DNA from: Eudromia elegans
Taxonomy: Eukaryota; Chordata; Aves; Tinamiformes; Tinamidae
NCBI GenBank assembly: GCA_003342815.1
Contig: PTEX01000473.1
Location: forward strand, 1-64,000
Direction: 5' to 3'
Length of the DNA: 64,000 nucleotides
Of this stretch, positions 22,580-37,500 are shown one piece after another. The notes under the pieces were generated by a model. It ran no database searches. It was not told the origin of the DNA and saw only the letters and a list, made by a program, of their open reading frames with translations. The translations under genes were made by a program, and so were the position numbers. Each line of letters begins with the position of its first letter. Position 1 is the first letter of the stretch.

Positions 22580-25500
22580 CTTAAAAAAAAACGAAACCCA
22601 AAAAACTATAAGATATATGTAGAATATTGTCATTAGCTTCAGAATAATTGTTATTTCTTTCTGAGACATGAGTATATGCATTTAATTTACTACAGTTTGA
22701 CTTCATTACCAAAATAGCAGCATTTTTAGTAATGCTTAGAAAGCTTAGTCGTTTATGAGAATCATATATTTGGGGGAAAACAAAATATTTTAAAATATTC
22801 AAACAATTACATGGTTTAATCTCTTTTAAATGGCTGATATTAATATTGGAGAATAAGAAAACACAGTTACTGAAACAAATACGTACGCTGGCTGGATACA
22901 GTATTTGAGATGACCTTCTACAGATACTCAACTGGTTTGCCAAAAACAAAACAAACAAACAAACACCCACTCGCATTCCTCCAAAACATAACAAAGTCAT
23001 CTATAAAGAAGTCAGTAATTCATATTTTACTCTTCCAGAGTTTCTGCTTTTCTTTTTGTACTAAAACACAGTGGGTTTGAAATACCCCTAGCAAGGTTCT
23101 TTTAAAATGTGCTTTCAATATTTTGAGCAGTTTAAGCAACCGATGATCAGTGACTGCTGCAAACTGCGAGATTTTAAGTAGGCACCGAACACTGTCCTCT
23201 GTGCTTGCGTGGCAGTAACACCGTCTGTGCCCAAGCGATGGGTTTCTTGGAGCTTTCTTGCTGTTGCAGAAAGGAGCTGCCCACCAACTGGGAAGCTAAA
23301 TGTGCAAAGGACCAGTAACACACTTGGAAGTTGCTGAGGGGAATCGGGATGACTCTTCAAGCAGCCAGAGGAGAAATTTCAGACTTCTGCCGCAAAAATC
23401 AACTGTTTCTGGAACAGCACCCTAAGAAAACACCCTAAGAACTATAATTTGGATTGCATAGAATCCACTCATTCCATGACTTGGAACTAGGGATTTTTTT
23501 TTTTCTTCCACAAAATCACCTTTTTCTTGTTTGGAATGAGAATGCACCTTCTTTTTTTTTTTTTTCCCTCTAATGTTTAAAACTTGCAAGAATAGAATGA
23601 GTTTTACAGTATCTGATATCTTTTCCATCTGTAATTCAAGAGAGTATATTTCTTTTATCATGAAATAAAGAAGCATTTCAGTATCGCTCCAAAGACTGAG
23701 TTTGGCAAAGAGATCATCAAATTAAAGATTAAAATATTCAGAGTTTTATATTCTCCTTGAATGGCAGATTCGGTATTACAGGTTTTAGTCTTCAATCTCC
23801 AATCAGACTTCCTGCAAATCCATATTAATTAAATATTCACAATTTTGGAACGATTTTAGACTACCTAATACAGCTAACTAATTGAACTGCAAACTACAAT
23901 GATTAATATCCTAACACTTACTGAGTTTTTTTGAAAAATGTAGGAAAAAGTTATATAGTTGTTTTTTGCTCCCTTAAAAACTGACAACACAAACGGAGCC
24001 TTTAATGGCACACTGGAACTGCACCCAAATTGTGATGTAAATGTAAAAGGAAAGATCGATCCCAGGCAATTTAAGATTTGGAAAGAAAATCATTATGTCA
24101 TTAATTTATTTCATATCCTTACAGCAGATTAAAAGTGAAGACTGGCTCAAGACAACTGCTGCTTAATCCTGATGTCTCTACTAGATCTCTTGTGAAAACT
24201 GTGGTCATTTATTCTCTGAACCTAAGGTCACAATCTTGTTAAGCCCTATAGAAGGCTGCACGTTTGCTTCGCTCTTTTTATTTAACTGGCATCTCCTTCA
24301 AAGATATTTTAAAGAATATTTACCAAGGAGATTTTTTACTTAGTTTTGCTTTGCAGTATAAAATAGCAGAAAGGAGAAGGATCAGCAAAGTGCTTCCAGA
24401 CCAATTGGTACTCCTGAAAATGCATTTTCGCTAATTCTTCCCCAGCACATGTTTTATTTACCTCCAAAACACTCCTCTTATTTTAAACAACTTGCCTACT
24501 TAATTTCCTGTTTGTGATCATTGACTGTAAGTAAGTGAGGTTCATTTTCTTATCTGCATCATGTAGGTAATTAAAGGAAATTGAGAATGGGTAGTGAAGC
24601 TTTTATATGACTGAGAATGAAGCTGAATGGAGGGCACCAAGGTCAGCAGAGTCCATTATATTTTTATGTGAGAGGCCAGTACGTCTGCCCTGTCCTTGTT
24701 TGCTTAGTGTAAGCTGGACAGACTACTAACTGCAAATCTGTTTCTCTGATTTGCCCAGCTGTCCTTGAATAAAGACATCTTCCATTGCGAAATGTTAAAT
24801 GACAGTGATTGACAACTCTGTGATGAACTCTGCTTGTAACCCCCTGCTACTGTTTTCAGATTGCACATGAAAAGACAGAATAAAGAAACATCCTTTGTAA
24901 TCACCTCAAATGGGCCCTGCTGTTCACTCAATATTTTTTCATTTTAGTTTTCTTTTTCATTATAAATCTCAATCTGCTCTGCAAAGGCTAGAGATTCAAC
25001 TATCCCATGCAATATATAATATATATATGATTTTACTGCATTGTATCTGAATATTCTTCTTCCATGAGGAGGAAACACATTAAATTTTGTATTAATTATT
25101 CACCTTCGTTCTAACGTCAAGAAACAATATCAACTTTATAGTTAAACCACAGTGCACTGCTGTACATTTCTGCCTTTTTCTTCTGTTATGTTAAATCAGG
25201 ATTACTGCAGCCCATGTACTAATAATATGTTTATAAGCACTTACTGAGTTACATATAACTTGTTATTGGATACCAGGAGATAAGTAGGAATTTTACTTAT
25301 TGGTTCTGCAATCAGGTATTTGGCAGTCCTGTCACATCTCTCTCATCTCTATGGGACTGTGATGGACTTTCCCAATAATGTCTTCTTTTGGGCATTAGAG
25401 ACTACTGCATCATTTCTAGGGTAAAAGAATTCTCCTAAAGCTACATTTCATCCCCTATGCAATGCAGGGTCACATAAAAGCCTGTAACTTGCTTCGCCAG

Positions 25501-26037
25501 AGAGAAATGTCGCACAGAGACGTACATAAACAGGACAGTTACATTTTACAAGGCCAAAGGACAATTCTCATAATTGAATTCTGTTTCCCGCATAACACCA
25601 GCCACAGGATCCTCCCAGAGCTTGTCCAGGATCATGCAGCGTCGTGTTCCAAATATGAGGTTTATCACTCTCCTTTATTTGTGTTGTTTTGAAAGTAAAT
25701 AGCTCATCCCATTAAAAATATATTTTTTGCTGATTGTTCTTTTTTGGCTCCATTTTTTTTTATTTAATACTTTATTGGAGACTGAAAAGTATATTCTCAA
25801 ACTTCTGTCCCCAATGTTTGCACAGGCTCTTACTGTACTTTAGCTTTCTCTTACAGCTCCCTCTAGTTCTGAATTGCCCAGGGTCTTGTATTCAGCTGAA
25901 ACTGACATGGTTACCTAAAAATTCTGAGTATTGTTTTGCATTTAAACAATTTGAACAATTTACTTGCATCCAACCTAACAAGATCACGCAGATCACAATG
26001 TGTTACATATATGATCAGCCTTATTTCAGTGTTCATA

Positions 26038-26060
26038 TACTACTACTACTACTACTACTA
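26038..26060. repeat. (TAC)n microsatellite
   Basis: Nearly eight TAC units. They open an artificial leucine run in the plus-strand frame 25734-26126. Confidence 0.95.
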
Positions 26061-29000
26061 AAGTGTGTTGCATTCTCCAATCTGAGATGCGAGTTGGCAG
26101 GCTCCTGCAAACAAAGCATACCCTGATCCTGACAAGTAACTAGGAGATGTGTGAGGAGTCAGCCTGCATTGACGTGTAAATGAGGTCTCCACCACAGCAA
26201 GTACTAAGCTCCACTGTGCCCGTACGGTTAAAACAATAATCTCTTTTTACCCACAAAATTTGCAAGTTTGGCTGAAGTTACTGATTTATAGTGAAATATG
26301 AACTGATGGCTCCTGCCACATGCAAGTCTTCTGCAATATTTTGATTCTGCAATAGCCTCCTCTTGTCACCTGCACAGAAGAGGATGCTTGTGGAGCACAG
26401 ACAGAGAGGGGACCCAGGTGACTAACTAAAGTCAACTGGAATATTTTATGTTAAGTTCAGTCATGGGAACAGTAAAACTTATAAAGTTAATGAGTTCTAG
26501 ACTTTAAAGAGCAGTTGATTAATTTGTAACAATGAGGGTCTAAACCAAACCAAAAATAGTTTCTCACATTCCAGAGCTGGACCAATACTATTTTCTTTAG
26601 TGATGCTGTATTTATTTAAAAGTACCTTTAGATTTGACTGACTACATGTATTGCGTACATCTGTTTGGTACTATCAACCCAAACACACCATATATTCAAC
26701 TTTAAAATTACAAGCCACATGGCAACATTATCTTTCTCTCTTTCAAGTTATTGACAGAAAGAGGGGGAAAAGCACTAGAGAAGTATCCATGGCAAAAGTG
26801 ACACCTAAATTAACACTAGCTAAGCTATTCAAAAAATCAATTCTAGCAGTAAGCTAGTACTAAAAATAGTTATCTGAAAAAAAAATAATATAATAATCAC
26901 ATCCTCTTTGCCTGAACTTGGGTTTAATTTACGTGCCTTTCTGGTACTCTGAGTTCATGTTAATGCACTGCAAATATCATATATTTGTGGATAAACACAA
27001 ACACTGACAGGCCGTAACAAATGTAACTGATATTACTGATATTTTGGTTTGTTGATTAGGATTTTTTTACAGCTATTCTGCAATTAACACTTATGATATT
27101 ACAGAGTGAATTTTACTTGTCTGTTATCAGAAGTTCAAAGGTAAGCTTATGTGGAATTTAATTTTCCAATTGGAAACCATATTTTTCAATCTATAAATGA
27201 TTGTATGTGCAAGTTAAAGGTAGCTCAGTGATAATATTATCATACAATTAGGTTCTGGCTGTGGTCCCACTATACAAAGCATGACAGAGTGCTTTAGTGC
27301 AACATCCTGACTTGTCACTAGCAATCCCACACAGAGCTAAATATAAGGAAGCAGCAGGATGGCAAACTCAAAACTAAAGCAGCCTGTAACTGCCTAGGGT
27401 TAGAGTAAAGCAACAGCATGGAGAAAGAGGAAAAAGAGCTGGCACTACAGCATGGAGAGCTCTCGAGCAGCTAGGCAACTGGACAGCAATGCCAGGTATA
27501 TAGAGTCACAAATAAAATAGTATTTTTCTGCATTAACTTGACCATCTATACTTAAAAATATTTGAAATAATTTCTGGTTTTATATATACTTACGTATGTG
27601 TGTGTGCATGTAAATATATATCTATACATATATATATCTACATTCACATACTAAAAATATTTTAATTCTCTATTAAATATATTAGAATAAAGATACAAAA
27701 TAGCGTAAGCAAAATTTCTTAATTATCTCTGCCTTCCTTCACTCATGCTCTTCCCAAGGCCCAGACTACAGTTATAGGCAAACATTCAAAAGCTAATGAC
27801 ATGAGAATATATTATGGAAATTATTTAAATGAACTAATACAGTCATATTGTATTTTATCCTCACATTTTCAAGTGCGAGTTTGATTTACAAGGAAAGACA
27901 CTAAATTTACACAGATGTGACCTGGCAGGCAGCTGGAACTCAATCATGCACAGATTTACATTCAGAAAATAAATGTGAGGAAACACCTTTAAAACAAAAC
28001 AAAACAAAAGCAAACCATGCTTAACAGCTGCTTTCCAGAGCACCTTAAGAGTAAATTAGATTGAAAAATGGGATTAGAAAAGTACTTGCTAGAATTACTG
28101 CTCTGAAAATTATATCAGTGTTAGTGATTCCATTATAAACTCCTATTTTCAGGAGTTTATTGCTAGCCCATAAACGTATATCCTTTGGTCTCAGTTTTAT
28201 GGGACATAATTCATGCTTCCAAAGTTTAAAATCCTTCTTTATTCTTAGATATAAAAGGTCTACAGTGATATCCCAGTTAAAGACAATAATAAACATATGT
28301 TACTAGTTATAGGTGTTTTAAGAATAAACATATTTTCCTGATTTGCTTCATAGACAAAAAGGAATAAACGCTGTTTCTATCAGCTTATTGAAGCCTCTGC
28401 CCTAGACCATGGGGAGAAGGGGCTCCTGCTCCAGCTGCTGCCCGGGTCCGCGGCCTCTCTCAGGTTAAGGCTCAGGAATTGGGGGCACCAGAAATTTCTA
28501 TCCGAGCAGAAATTGAGGAGGAAGCTGTAGTTCCCATCAACATGCGCTGATGCAAAATAAACACACTTTTAAAAAAATCTTTATAACAAGGCTTCATTTT
28601 TTTAAATGGGCACATTTCAGTAATGGGATCTACAAACTTAGTTTACCTATAAATAATAAGTTCTTAAATAAGCACTAGTGATTGGACCAAACACACACAA
28701 TTGTATTCCCAGGCTTCTCATTTAAAGCAAATTATACTAAACAAAGACAAGTGTTTGATTTTTTTGAAGTAACTGCATCTGATAAATGCTACAAATTTCA
28801 CAATTACAGACATCATAAAAAGCACAAGTGGGGGCAATGAAACAGTTGAGCGATCACTTCAAAACACCCTGCAGGGTTTAGATTTCACAAGTTCACCTCT
28901 TACTTAAAACATCCAAACTACAAACTCCTGATGACATTCCTGATGACCAGAGGTCAGGAGCCTCGAAGACCTTTGCCACCGTGCCCAGAGCAAGAGGAGG

Positions 29001-32000
29001 TCAGCTCGCAGAGCTGCCAGGAGCACGGAGGGACCGGGCACATTAGAGAACTTCTAAAGTGCAAAGTTAAATTACAGAGCTGCGCTTCAGCGTGGAGTTG
29101 CTAAAAGGAGGAACGCAAGAATGCTAGCACATGCAGAAGGGGCATGAGTATAGGAAATAACAGCAATCCCATGTTAGGAAAGAAGGCTTACAGCATTTCT
29201 AAAGGTGCTTGAAAGGAAATTTGTCTTTTTTTTTTTCCCTCCTAAAGTCTCAAAGCAACAGGGAAGCTGCGTTGCAGCGTACTATAAGAATCACTAATGG
29301 AAAATAAAATGGGTTGTAACTGGTTTACCAAAAAGTAAGAAATATGCTTGTAAAAGTAAGAACCATTTTATTTCAGAATCATTTCCTTTTCAAAATGCAC
29401 ACTTTGCTAGAATATATTAAAACAAAGAGTGAATTCACGATCTTCTGTAAGCCTCAAGTCTTACATGCCATACTTCATAAAGTTTCTGATTGCAATCATA
29501 ATTCAGTGCTACCTTTTTGGCCAATTTTAATAAAAAAACATCCTTACAATGCACTTGCTATTTCCCCAAATGTGCTGATACTTTCACGGGATTAAGCCTG
29601 TGCGTCTCTCTTAAAGACGGCTCTGTCTCTCTCTTACTCTTTTAATTATTGCTTATCAGTAAGCTTGTAATACTTACATAACTCAAGCAAAAATCAATGC
29701 AAAGGAAGAGCAAAGGAGGGCAAATGTAGGAGCAAACGTCTGAAACTGATATGGCATATGGATTATTCACCTAGAATAAGCTGACCATAGCAAATAAATA
29801 TAAATTGGACAGTATAAACTCCATTCATAAAGTGAATTATAGTGATGTGACAGCATTACTACATCTTACCACTCAAAATGGTATATTTTGAGTTGCAGAT
29901 TTTGGATATTGGAAATTTTTAGCTCTACAAGATGCCTATTTTTTCCTATTACTTTTCATGAGAAGTACACATTTCATGAGAACCTACACATATAATCAGC
30001 CCTTTTATTTATTTTTTTTTCTTAATGCCTGGATGGGACGGTGACTGACAACTTTCTTCCCCTGCCATCTCAGGTGATATTATGAAAAGATTCAAAAACC
30101 ACTGCTTTTGGTTGTATTGAAATTTCAGCATTAATACTGAAAAGTGCACAAAATCAGGAACGTGCTAGTACGCAACTCAGAAAATCTCTCCGAGCACACG
30201 TTCAAAAATCTGATTGTCACGAGAAACCTCCTTCAGTCCCATTTGGACTTTTGGCCACACTTTGAAGTGCAGTTTGGCTGAATCGTCTGGCTCAGCCATG
30301 GATTGACATGATGATAGCAATGAAAATTGCAAAAGCAGATTTTGGCTCGCAACTGTGCCCAGGAAAGTGATCAGTTGTTTTCCATCTTCAGCTTTGATCC
30401 TCTGTTGGGATCTTCCAGTGTGGAGGTCAGAGCCATGGAAGAAGTAAAAGGATTCTGCATTAAATCAATGCAACTTTCTATGGACACAGAAATAAACTCC
30501 GCTAATTCTGAATGTGAAATGGAGCTCGTACATACTGTGTATGTTAATAGCAAGCTGTAAAAGCTCAGCGTGTTGAAAACCAGATTTCAGATCTGCTGAC
30601 CTGTGGCAGCTCCCCTAGTAGGGAGCCACAAACAGACACTGGGGTGCATTTTTGTACTGGATTAAATTCCAGATCTGGACTGCCATGTGATCAGAGACAA
30701 GCAGGAATAAAAAGTTCACAGGCATGAATACCTGTCATCAATGATGGGAAATGACTAGCAGCCTCTGCTCTAGAGAGGCTCGGGCCCACAGGAACAGCAG
30801 AGCAATATGAACTGGCAGAAACAGACGGAAAACTTGGGAGGAGGCAACTTGCACAATGTCTCTTCTGCAGGTCACGGCTACTGCTCTCACTCAGCAGCAA
30901 AACTCAAAAAAAAAAGTTTAATATAGTAATTAAAAAGCCTCACAATACAAGGGGAAGCACGTGGATTAACATTGTTTGAAAAACTGATGCAAAGTCTTGA
31001 AGAATTTGAGTAATAAGGTAATGCCGAGATGAGAGATGGATGATTGCAAGTTTGGGGAAGAAGAGTATTCATCAAGGCAATAGGAAAGTCAACAAAAGGA
31101 AAGCTAAAGCTTATTAAGTTTGTACAGATAATATGTCAACAGTTTGGTGTGCTTGTTTTGAGCAAGGTCTAGCAACACCTCAGCTATGAACAACCTGAGG
31201 TGTAATAAAGCGCCTGCCATATCAAAAATGCTCTTGTACCACACTGGAGCCTAACAGAACACCCCTTTACCTGAAGGGCCATACTGTGTATTACCATAGT
31301 GGATCTAACCACTTTGTACAGCCACTGATAACTTTGCTTGGTGATGTTCATGTTCTCACACAGACTCATACCATGTCTTTTCCACCTGTCAATATGCAAC
31401 GCATACAAAATAAACATTAAGAGCTGTATTTACTAGAAAAAGTAGGGAAGGATAACTGACTATTAAATGGCTTGCATGTCATTTAGGCTCTGCTGTAAAG
31501 TTTCAAGAACTTCCATTAAAAGACAAAGAAAACAGAGATTTGCAGTACCAGATGTCTGGGAAGATCCCATTTGGATTTGAGCTACTTAAATTTGCAATCA
31601 TGTATTTATACATCTAACAGAGCTTCTGTTTCCCCTAGAATCTGAAAATTAACTAGCTTTGTAGCATCTTCCTTGATCTGCCACCCGTGCCCTGAGGATT
31701 AGAGACTCCACCTGAGCTTGTTTTACAAGCATAACAGAAAAAATTAATCTCTGCTGGCAGCGATCCCACCGGGATACTGATGAATAATGATATCCCTCTC
31801 TTGCTGCCCTCTCAGTCCACTAGAAAAGCCACTCTAACCCAGCAACGTGGAAACCGCTGAAACCATTCCAGCTGTGGATTAGCAGGCAGTCAAGCATCCA
31901 TCTGTTCCGTGTGAATCAACAGAAAGCAAACATGCATTCTTCTAGCTAAAGAAGTATTCACAATTAGCACCTTATACGATCGCATATAGTAAATATTAAG

Positions 32001-34019
32001 ACAGTCATATACAAAAGAAAAAAAAATCTATTATCTGCATCTCATCTTGTTTACTTTTGCTTGCTGCTTTATGCATATGATAAGTCAGTCTGAACTCATC
32101 TCATTAACCTCTAGCGTGTAGTGCATTCAAGGATTTAAGATATTTAAGATTAAATTTCTTAATATTGTGTGCAGTTGTACCTAAGAATATTTTGTAAATA
32201 TACATGTATATACTAAATAGATATAAGCAAATACAGTGGCATGCCCTCACCCTGGCAAGACAAGGATTTAAGAGACCAGTTGTGAGAGGGAATTCAGTTA
32301 TTTTCTCAGCTCTGAAGTGTGGTGGATAGACTTGGGATATTTTCTCTTTCTGAAGACTAGTAGTTGAATAGTCTTGGCTGCTTTCCTAAGCTTTTCCATT
32401 GGAAGAAAGAATGGAAAGAGAGTGGGAAGGTGGGATGCTGGCAACCCCAGGCACACTGGTGGAAACTGATTTGACTCTTCCATGGCAAATAGGGCAAAGC
32501 CCTGCTATAATTTAATGAAGGCTGCATCTGAGTAACATCCTAGGTAAAATTAATAAATGTGCATAACTTCACAGTTTTCCACACAGAATGATTCCAATAT
32601 ATAAGCTGAGGTCTGGCCCACATTCTTTAACTTCTGTGTAATTTAAAGAGATTAATGGTGGAACAGATTTAGGGAGTCCACATCTATTAATCTGAAATGG
32701 TCTCTCCATTTGAAAAAGGATCACATTCTGTATTGTCAATGCTGTTAGGATAGTAAGAGCACAGCAGATTGAGAAACACTAATGCATTGATTTTATATAT
32801 GCATGTATGTACATATGTATACACACACACCCACATATATACACATATATTCCAGGAGAGAAGCATTGACTTTCTGGTCAAAGGAGCTGCAGAGCTGAAG
32901 AGTTGCAACTGTTCTCTCAAAACGAGTTTCCTATATCGTACCAGATTTGCTAAGACATATTTTATATTAAATTTTTCAAATGCTAAGAAAAGTTTATGTC
33001 ATTCATAGTAAATGCTCCTGCACAATTTCCTCTAAATTCTAGGAGTATGAACTGGTAAAATAACCGTAAATTAAAGCAGATTGTCAGTACTAGGATTTCC
33101 ATGAAGAAAAAAATACTGACTTCTTAAAAATTCACCTGTAATAATGCATAATATCAACATTTCAAATAAAATTTAACCATCTGAGTGAACCAGATGTACT
33201 AAAAAAAAAAAAAAAAAGGAAGGTATGAGAGAAAAAAAATCTAAATGTAAGGAGGAAAAATGTGAGTGTCAGATACTTCAGTAAGAGTTAATCAGTAGTC
33301 CTCTTATGTCCTTTTTTTTTTTTTTTTAAATTGCTGTGCTAAAGACACAATATATACTGGGTACCAGTATTGTATGATGTAATTGCATCAGCCAAACCAA
33401 TCCTTACCCTGAAATTTCAGTCCTGATTCTGAGAACATGCTGTAACATGGGACATTCTTTATTAATAGTGTTACAGTTCACAGAAAAAAACTTCTTTGCT
33501 GCCAGAGAAAAAGCTTTCTCTGCTTTTAGTCAGCAGGGCTGAGTTAGTGTCACTGAATGAGCTAAATTCTGTTATATCAAGTTACCAACAATATAATTTT
33601 AACTGCTATAATTTGTAGTGTAATAGTTTAATCCTATTGGAAGCAAACACAATCACTGGCAATGAGTGAAGACCCAAGAATCACTGACTGCAGAGGGCCT
33701 GAATTTGCCTATTGAGTTATAATTACAATTAAGGAGGCACAAAGCAAGCACAAGTTGTTCTGACTTCTGTAATACCTTGCAACTCCCTTCTGGAATACAC
33801 GGGATTTAGCAAAGCTATTTAGCACCACCATCCAGCAAAGCGTTTCAGAAGAAAGCTTGAATTCCCCTTGAAAAAATGTATTTTTTTAGAGGCATTTTGT
33901 TTGAACAAATACTTTGTATGTTTCAAAATAGAGGCCTATGAGACGCTTGCTGGAAAAAAAAGCCATCCAATCCCCAGCCACACGCACGAACTCTGTTCAA
34001 AGTCCTGGCTGCTACACAG

Positions 34020-34510
34020 CCACCCGCAGTTTGAAATCTCCCATCACGGCTGCGCTTGCAGTTCCAGCTACCAGGTGGTACGCAGAAAGGCGGCCGCGCT
34101 GAAAAAATAAAGGATGGTGTGTGGGTGAATGGCCTGCAGCTTGAAGGAGCCAGCTAAAAAGGGAGCGTGCTGTCGCTGAACTTGCTGCGGCAGCCGGCAT
34201 ACCAACGACGAGCATCGATTCGCCACAGATGGCAGCTAGTGTTCACATTTGTACGTACAAGAGGAGCCTCGCACTCCTACCTACGCGCGCAGGGGCCGGC
34301 GTAATAGCTTCCTGCCTCCCCCAAAGCGCTTACACGGGTAAGGGCAGCGCGCGGCTGCTCTGCTGCCCCTGCGGCTCCCGATAACGGGATTTATTTCTCC
34401 GCGTTGCTGGCAGGGAGAGTTACTGAAGCAGCTGCTTGTAATGTGCACGCAGCCCGAGGCTGGCTTCCAGCGCGCAGCTATCGGCACCTCCCAAGTTCTA
34501 CCCCAAGTGC
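34020..34510. promoter_or_regulatory. intronic CpG-island-like segment
   Basis: By hand count there are about 37 CpGs between 34021 and 34500, in a clearly GC-rich block surrounded by AT-rich intron. That is close to the number expected from base composition, so CpGs have not been lost as elsewhere in the window. It lies in the middle of the 16 kb ASCC3 intron. It could be an unmethylated alternative promoter, a distal regulatory element or the start of a non-coding transcript. No open frame or splice context supports a coding exon. Confidence 0.6.
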
Positions 34511-37500
34511 CGGACTGCAACAAAACAGCAACAACAAAGGATATTACAGACACTATAGCAAGGGAAATTCCACGATAACCGTTCTTGTCTTACGGCCTTC
34601 CTCCTGGAAAATATATGTCGGCAACCTTTAACCGCAACTTTAAAATAGGCTTCATTTTTACTTGTCTGAGTATTGATTCTTTTCACAAAAGTTGAATAAG
34701 TGGATCAGAGGGAATGTTTGTACCAGAGGTTAGAAAGTCAGTGTGTATTGGAGTTATCAGGGCTTTATATTTTCTCTTTCCAAACTTAATTCTTTTTCTT
34801 GATGCCCTAAAAATTAAAGAATTAAACCGATGTTCAGGTAGTTATCTGGAGTGGGTACCTGGTGGTGCCTTCTTGGGAAGGCAGATTGCATCACACACTT
34901 TCAAACTGATAAAAAAAAAAGAAAAGAAAAAGAAAAAGAAATCATTGCTTTAGCATGTTAGAGAACATGAGCATATTCAAGGACTACAGCAGGACTCTCA
35001 TTCAAGACTGCTCCATCTACTGGGACTAGAGAGAAATTAAGCCAAATTTCATGCATGTAAAGTTTTAGTGTTATTTGGAACATAGTGGATATGCCTAATG
35101 AAATTTGGACACTATAATAAAAGTATTGCAGCATTTTGTTTTATTTTCATGAACCTGAATACAATTTTCAAATTTAAACTATTTCATTAAGCAAATCTTA
35201 TTCCAAATGGGAACTGAAGCACAAAGGCTAGATACCTATAAAAGAGGCTGTATAAAAAAATTAGGACTTGGTCCTGTAAATTCCTATGTTTAGGATTAAA
35301 TTTATGCACTGAGCAATCCAAGGTGTGAATTCAATGTGAGGAAAAGATTTAATGGTAAGAGACAAGATAACAATTCTCTCTTATTATCAACAGTCAATGG
35401 GTGGTGCCTGAGGCCAGTTCCTACTTATTCTGTGGCCACAGCAGTCAGGCTCAAACTGCTGAGAAGGCACCTGCACACAGGTGAAAACAACTCTTCAAAC
35501 CTTTGAAAGCTCAGAATGTAACATCGTTGTCTTATTCATTTGATATGAAGTTTACATAGTGAAGGACTTTTGTTCTTGACAACAATGCCTCTTTCGCCTC
35601 TTACACGAGCAACGTAATGAATATAGTCTTGCTATTCTTTTAGGTCTTGAAGAAAATCATACTACACCTTTATTCCATTCTAAACTAAACCCTGAAATTA
35701 CAGCAATAAATGTAGGCTCGAAAAGAACTGTCTTAGGAAGACTGATCTGATTTATTAATGAAATGGCTCATAGAACAGAAAAAGTTTTCTATAATATCTT
35801 AAAAGAAGCAAAAACTGCATTTTTTTCATTAACTAGTAACATAGTAATGTTTATACTATGCTTTGTGGAAGCAGTCTTACACACACACACAAAAAATCCC
35901 ATTAGCTCATTTTTAGACAGTATTTTCATAATTTATTAATTTCTCCTTCCCTGGTGTCTAAATGGAAAACAGTTGTAAATAAGCCCTCCTTGATGTTTCC
36001 CCAAGATGCAGTGTGAAACAGCAACTTAAAGGCAGAAACCTGCTTAAGAAATAAAATTATTTTAGACTGTGTGTGCAAGTATTCACAAATACTCACACAC
36101 TTGCCTGGTTAGAAAAAGATGTGCCAATGAGGATGAACAGGAAATAATAAAGTTGTAAGTTCAGTTTCTCAGAATCAGCTAGTATGGATACCTATCAGGT
36201 ACTGAAAGACAGGTAAAGTTTAAATAAAACTACTCTTCTGCTATTTATATATCTAGGATATTTTGATTAAGATGTTTTGTGAACCTCTTTCCAAATTGTC
36301 TCCTTCAGCAATGCTAAATTTTCCTCTGACGTCCAAAATACTTATTCTGATACAGGTCACTAAAACAAAACCATGTCAAGTATCAGATACAAATATAGAG
36401 AATAGATATGTGGATACCTAGGCCTTTCTCTCCTCTGCACCCAACTTGCAGAATAAAAGCAGATGGTCTTCAGATACCTCTCCAGGGGATTTTTAGCCTT
36501 AATTAGTCAATAATTATTTATTAACATTTTCTCATCAATAATTCTTAATACAAGAAATTTCATAACTGAACAATTAAAGTAGGATTACTATTAAAAGGAT
36601 TACTATTTTCTAAAACACGTCTTAGAAAAGTTAAAGCAAGGTCCTATGGAAAAGCTCCAAACTTTTTCTCAGGAAGATGTATACACAAACCAGCACAGCA
36701 ATCTAACTTCCCCTGCTACCTATTAGTACCACTTATTACTGCATACATTTAACATGATGAGACTGTGGAGACGTTCAGATGCGGTATGTTCCCGTTCATG
36801 AGATCGTTACATCATCCCATAAACCATATTGGAAAAATCCCTCTGACCTCTGCAAAATGCTAGCAGATGACCAAATGGAAAGATAAAGCAAAGACAGGGA
36901 AAAGAACAGGTACTGGGGGATTATGAATGAACTGTCCTGACCACTGAGGCAAATCTTGCCGTCAAGTGACTTTCTGAAATTCAAAATCCCTTAATCAAAC
37001 TCAGATTTGAACTTTTATTATGATCATAATTTTCCTATTTCTAACATACAACATTCTCCCCTCCCTGCCCTGTTTTTTGAACAATCTCTTGTTCTTTCTC
37101 AAGGTACATGTTGATCATTGGGTAAAAACCTGCTACAAACTGATTTCAAACACAAGATGCTGGGATTTTCATTGCTACAATTATATGTTTCTGCCTTCCT
37201 TACATACATCAGACCAACTGGTCATTGTCTAAAGGCTCGGACAATTATGAACAACAATAAAGAACCACATGTCATATCCACAAAATCCTCTAACTGCATT
37301 TAAGAAGTGTTTTGGATAGCTATTCCTAAATAACATGGTCCAAAAGTCAAATCTTTAAAACCGAATGATCAGCAGAATAGTCATAATTATAATCATGTTG
37401 TGCAACGAGAACAGACCTTCTCTACTACAGGCTACAGCTTTCAGTTCCAGCATCATTAAGAGATTCTTCAAATTACTTTTTAAATATCCTTTTCCCTCAG

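Noticed and set aside
30327..30560. 77-codon open frame with a protein-like composition
   Set aside because: No family resemblance, no splice context and strand opposite to ASCC3; an overlapping frame exists on the other strand.
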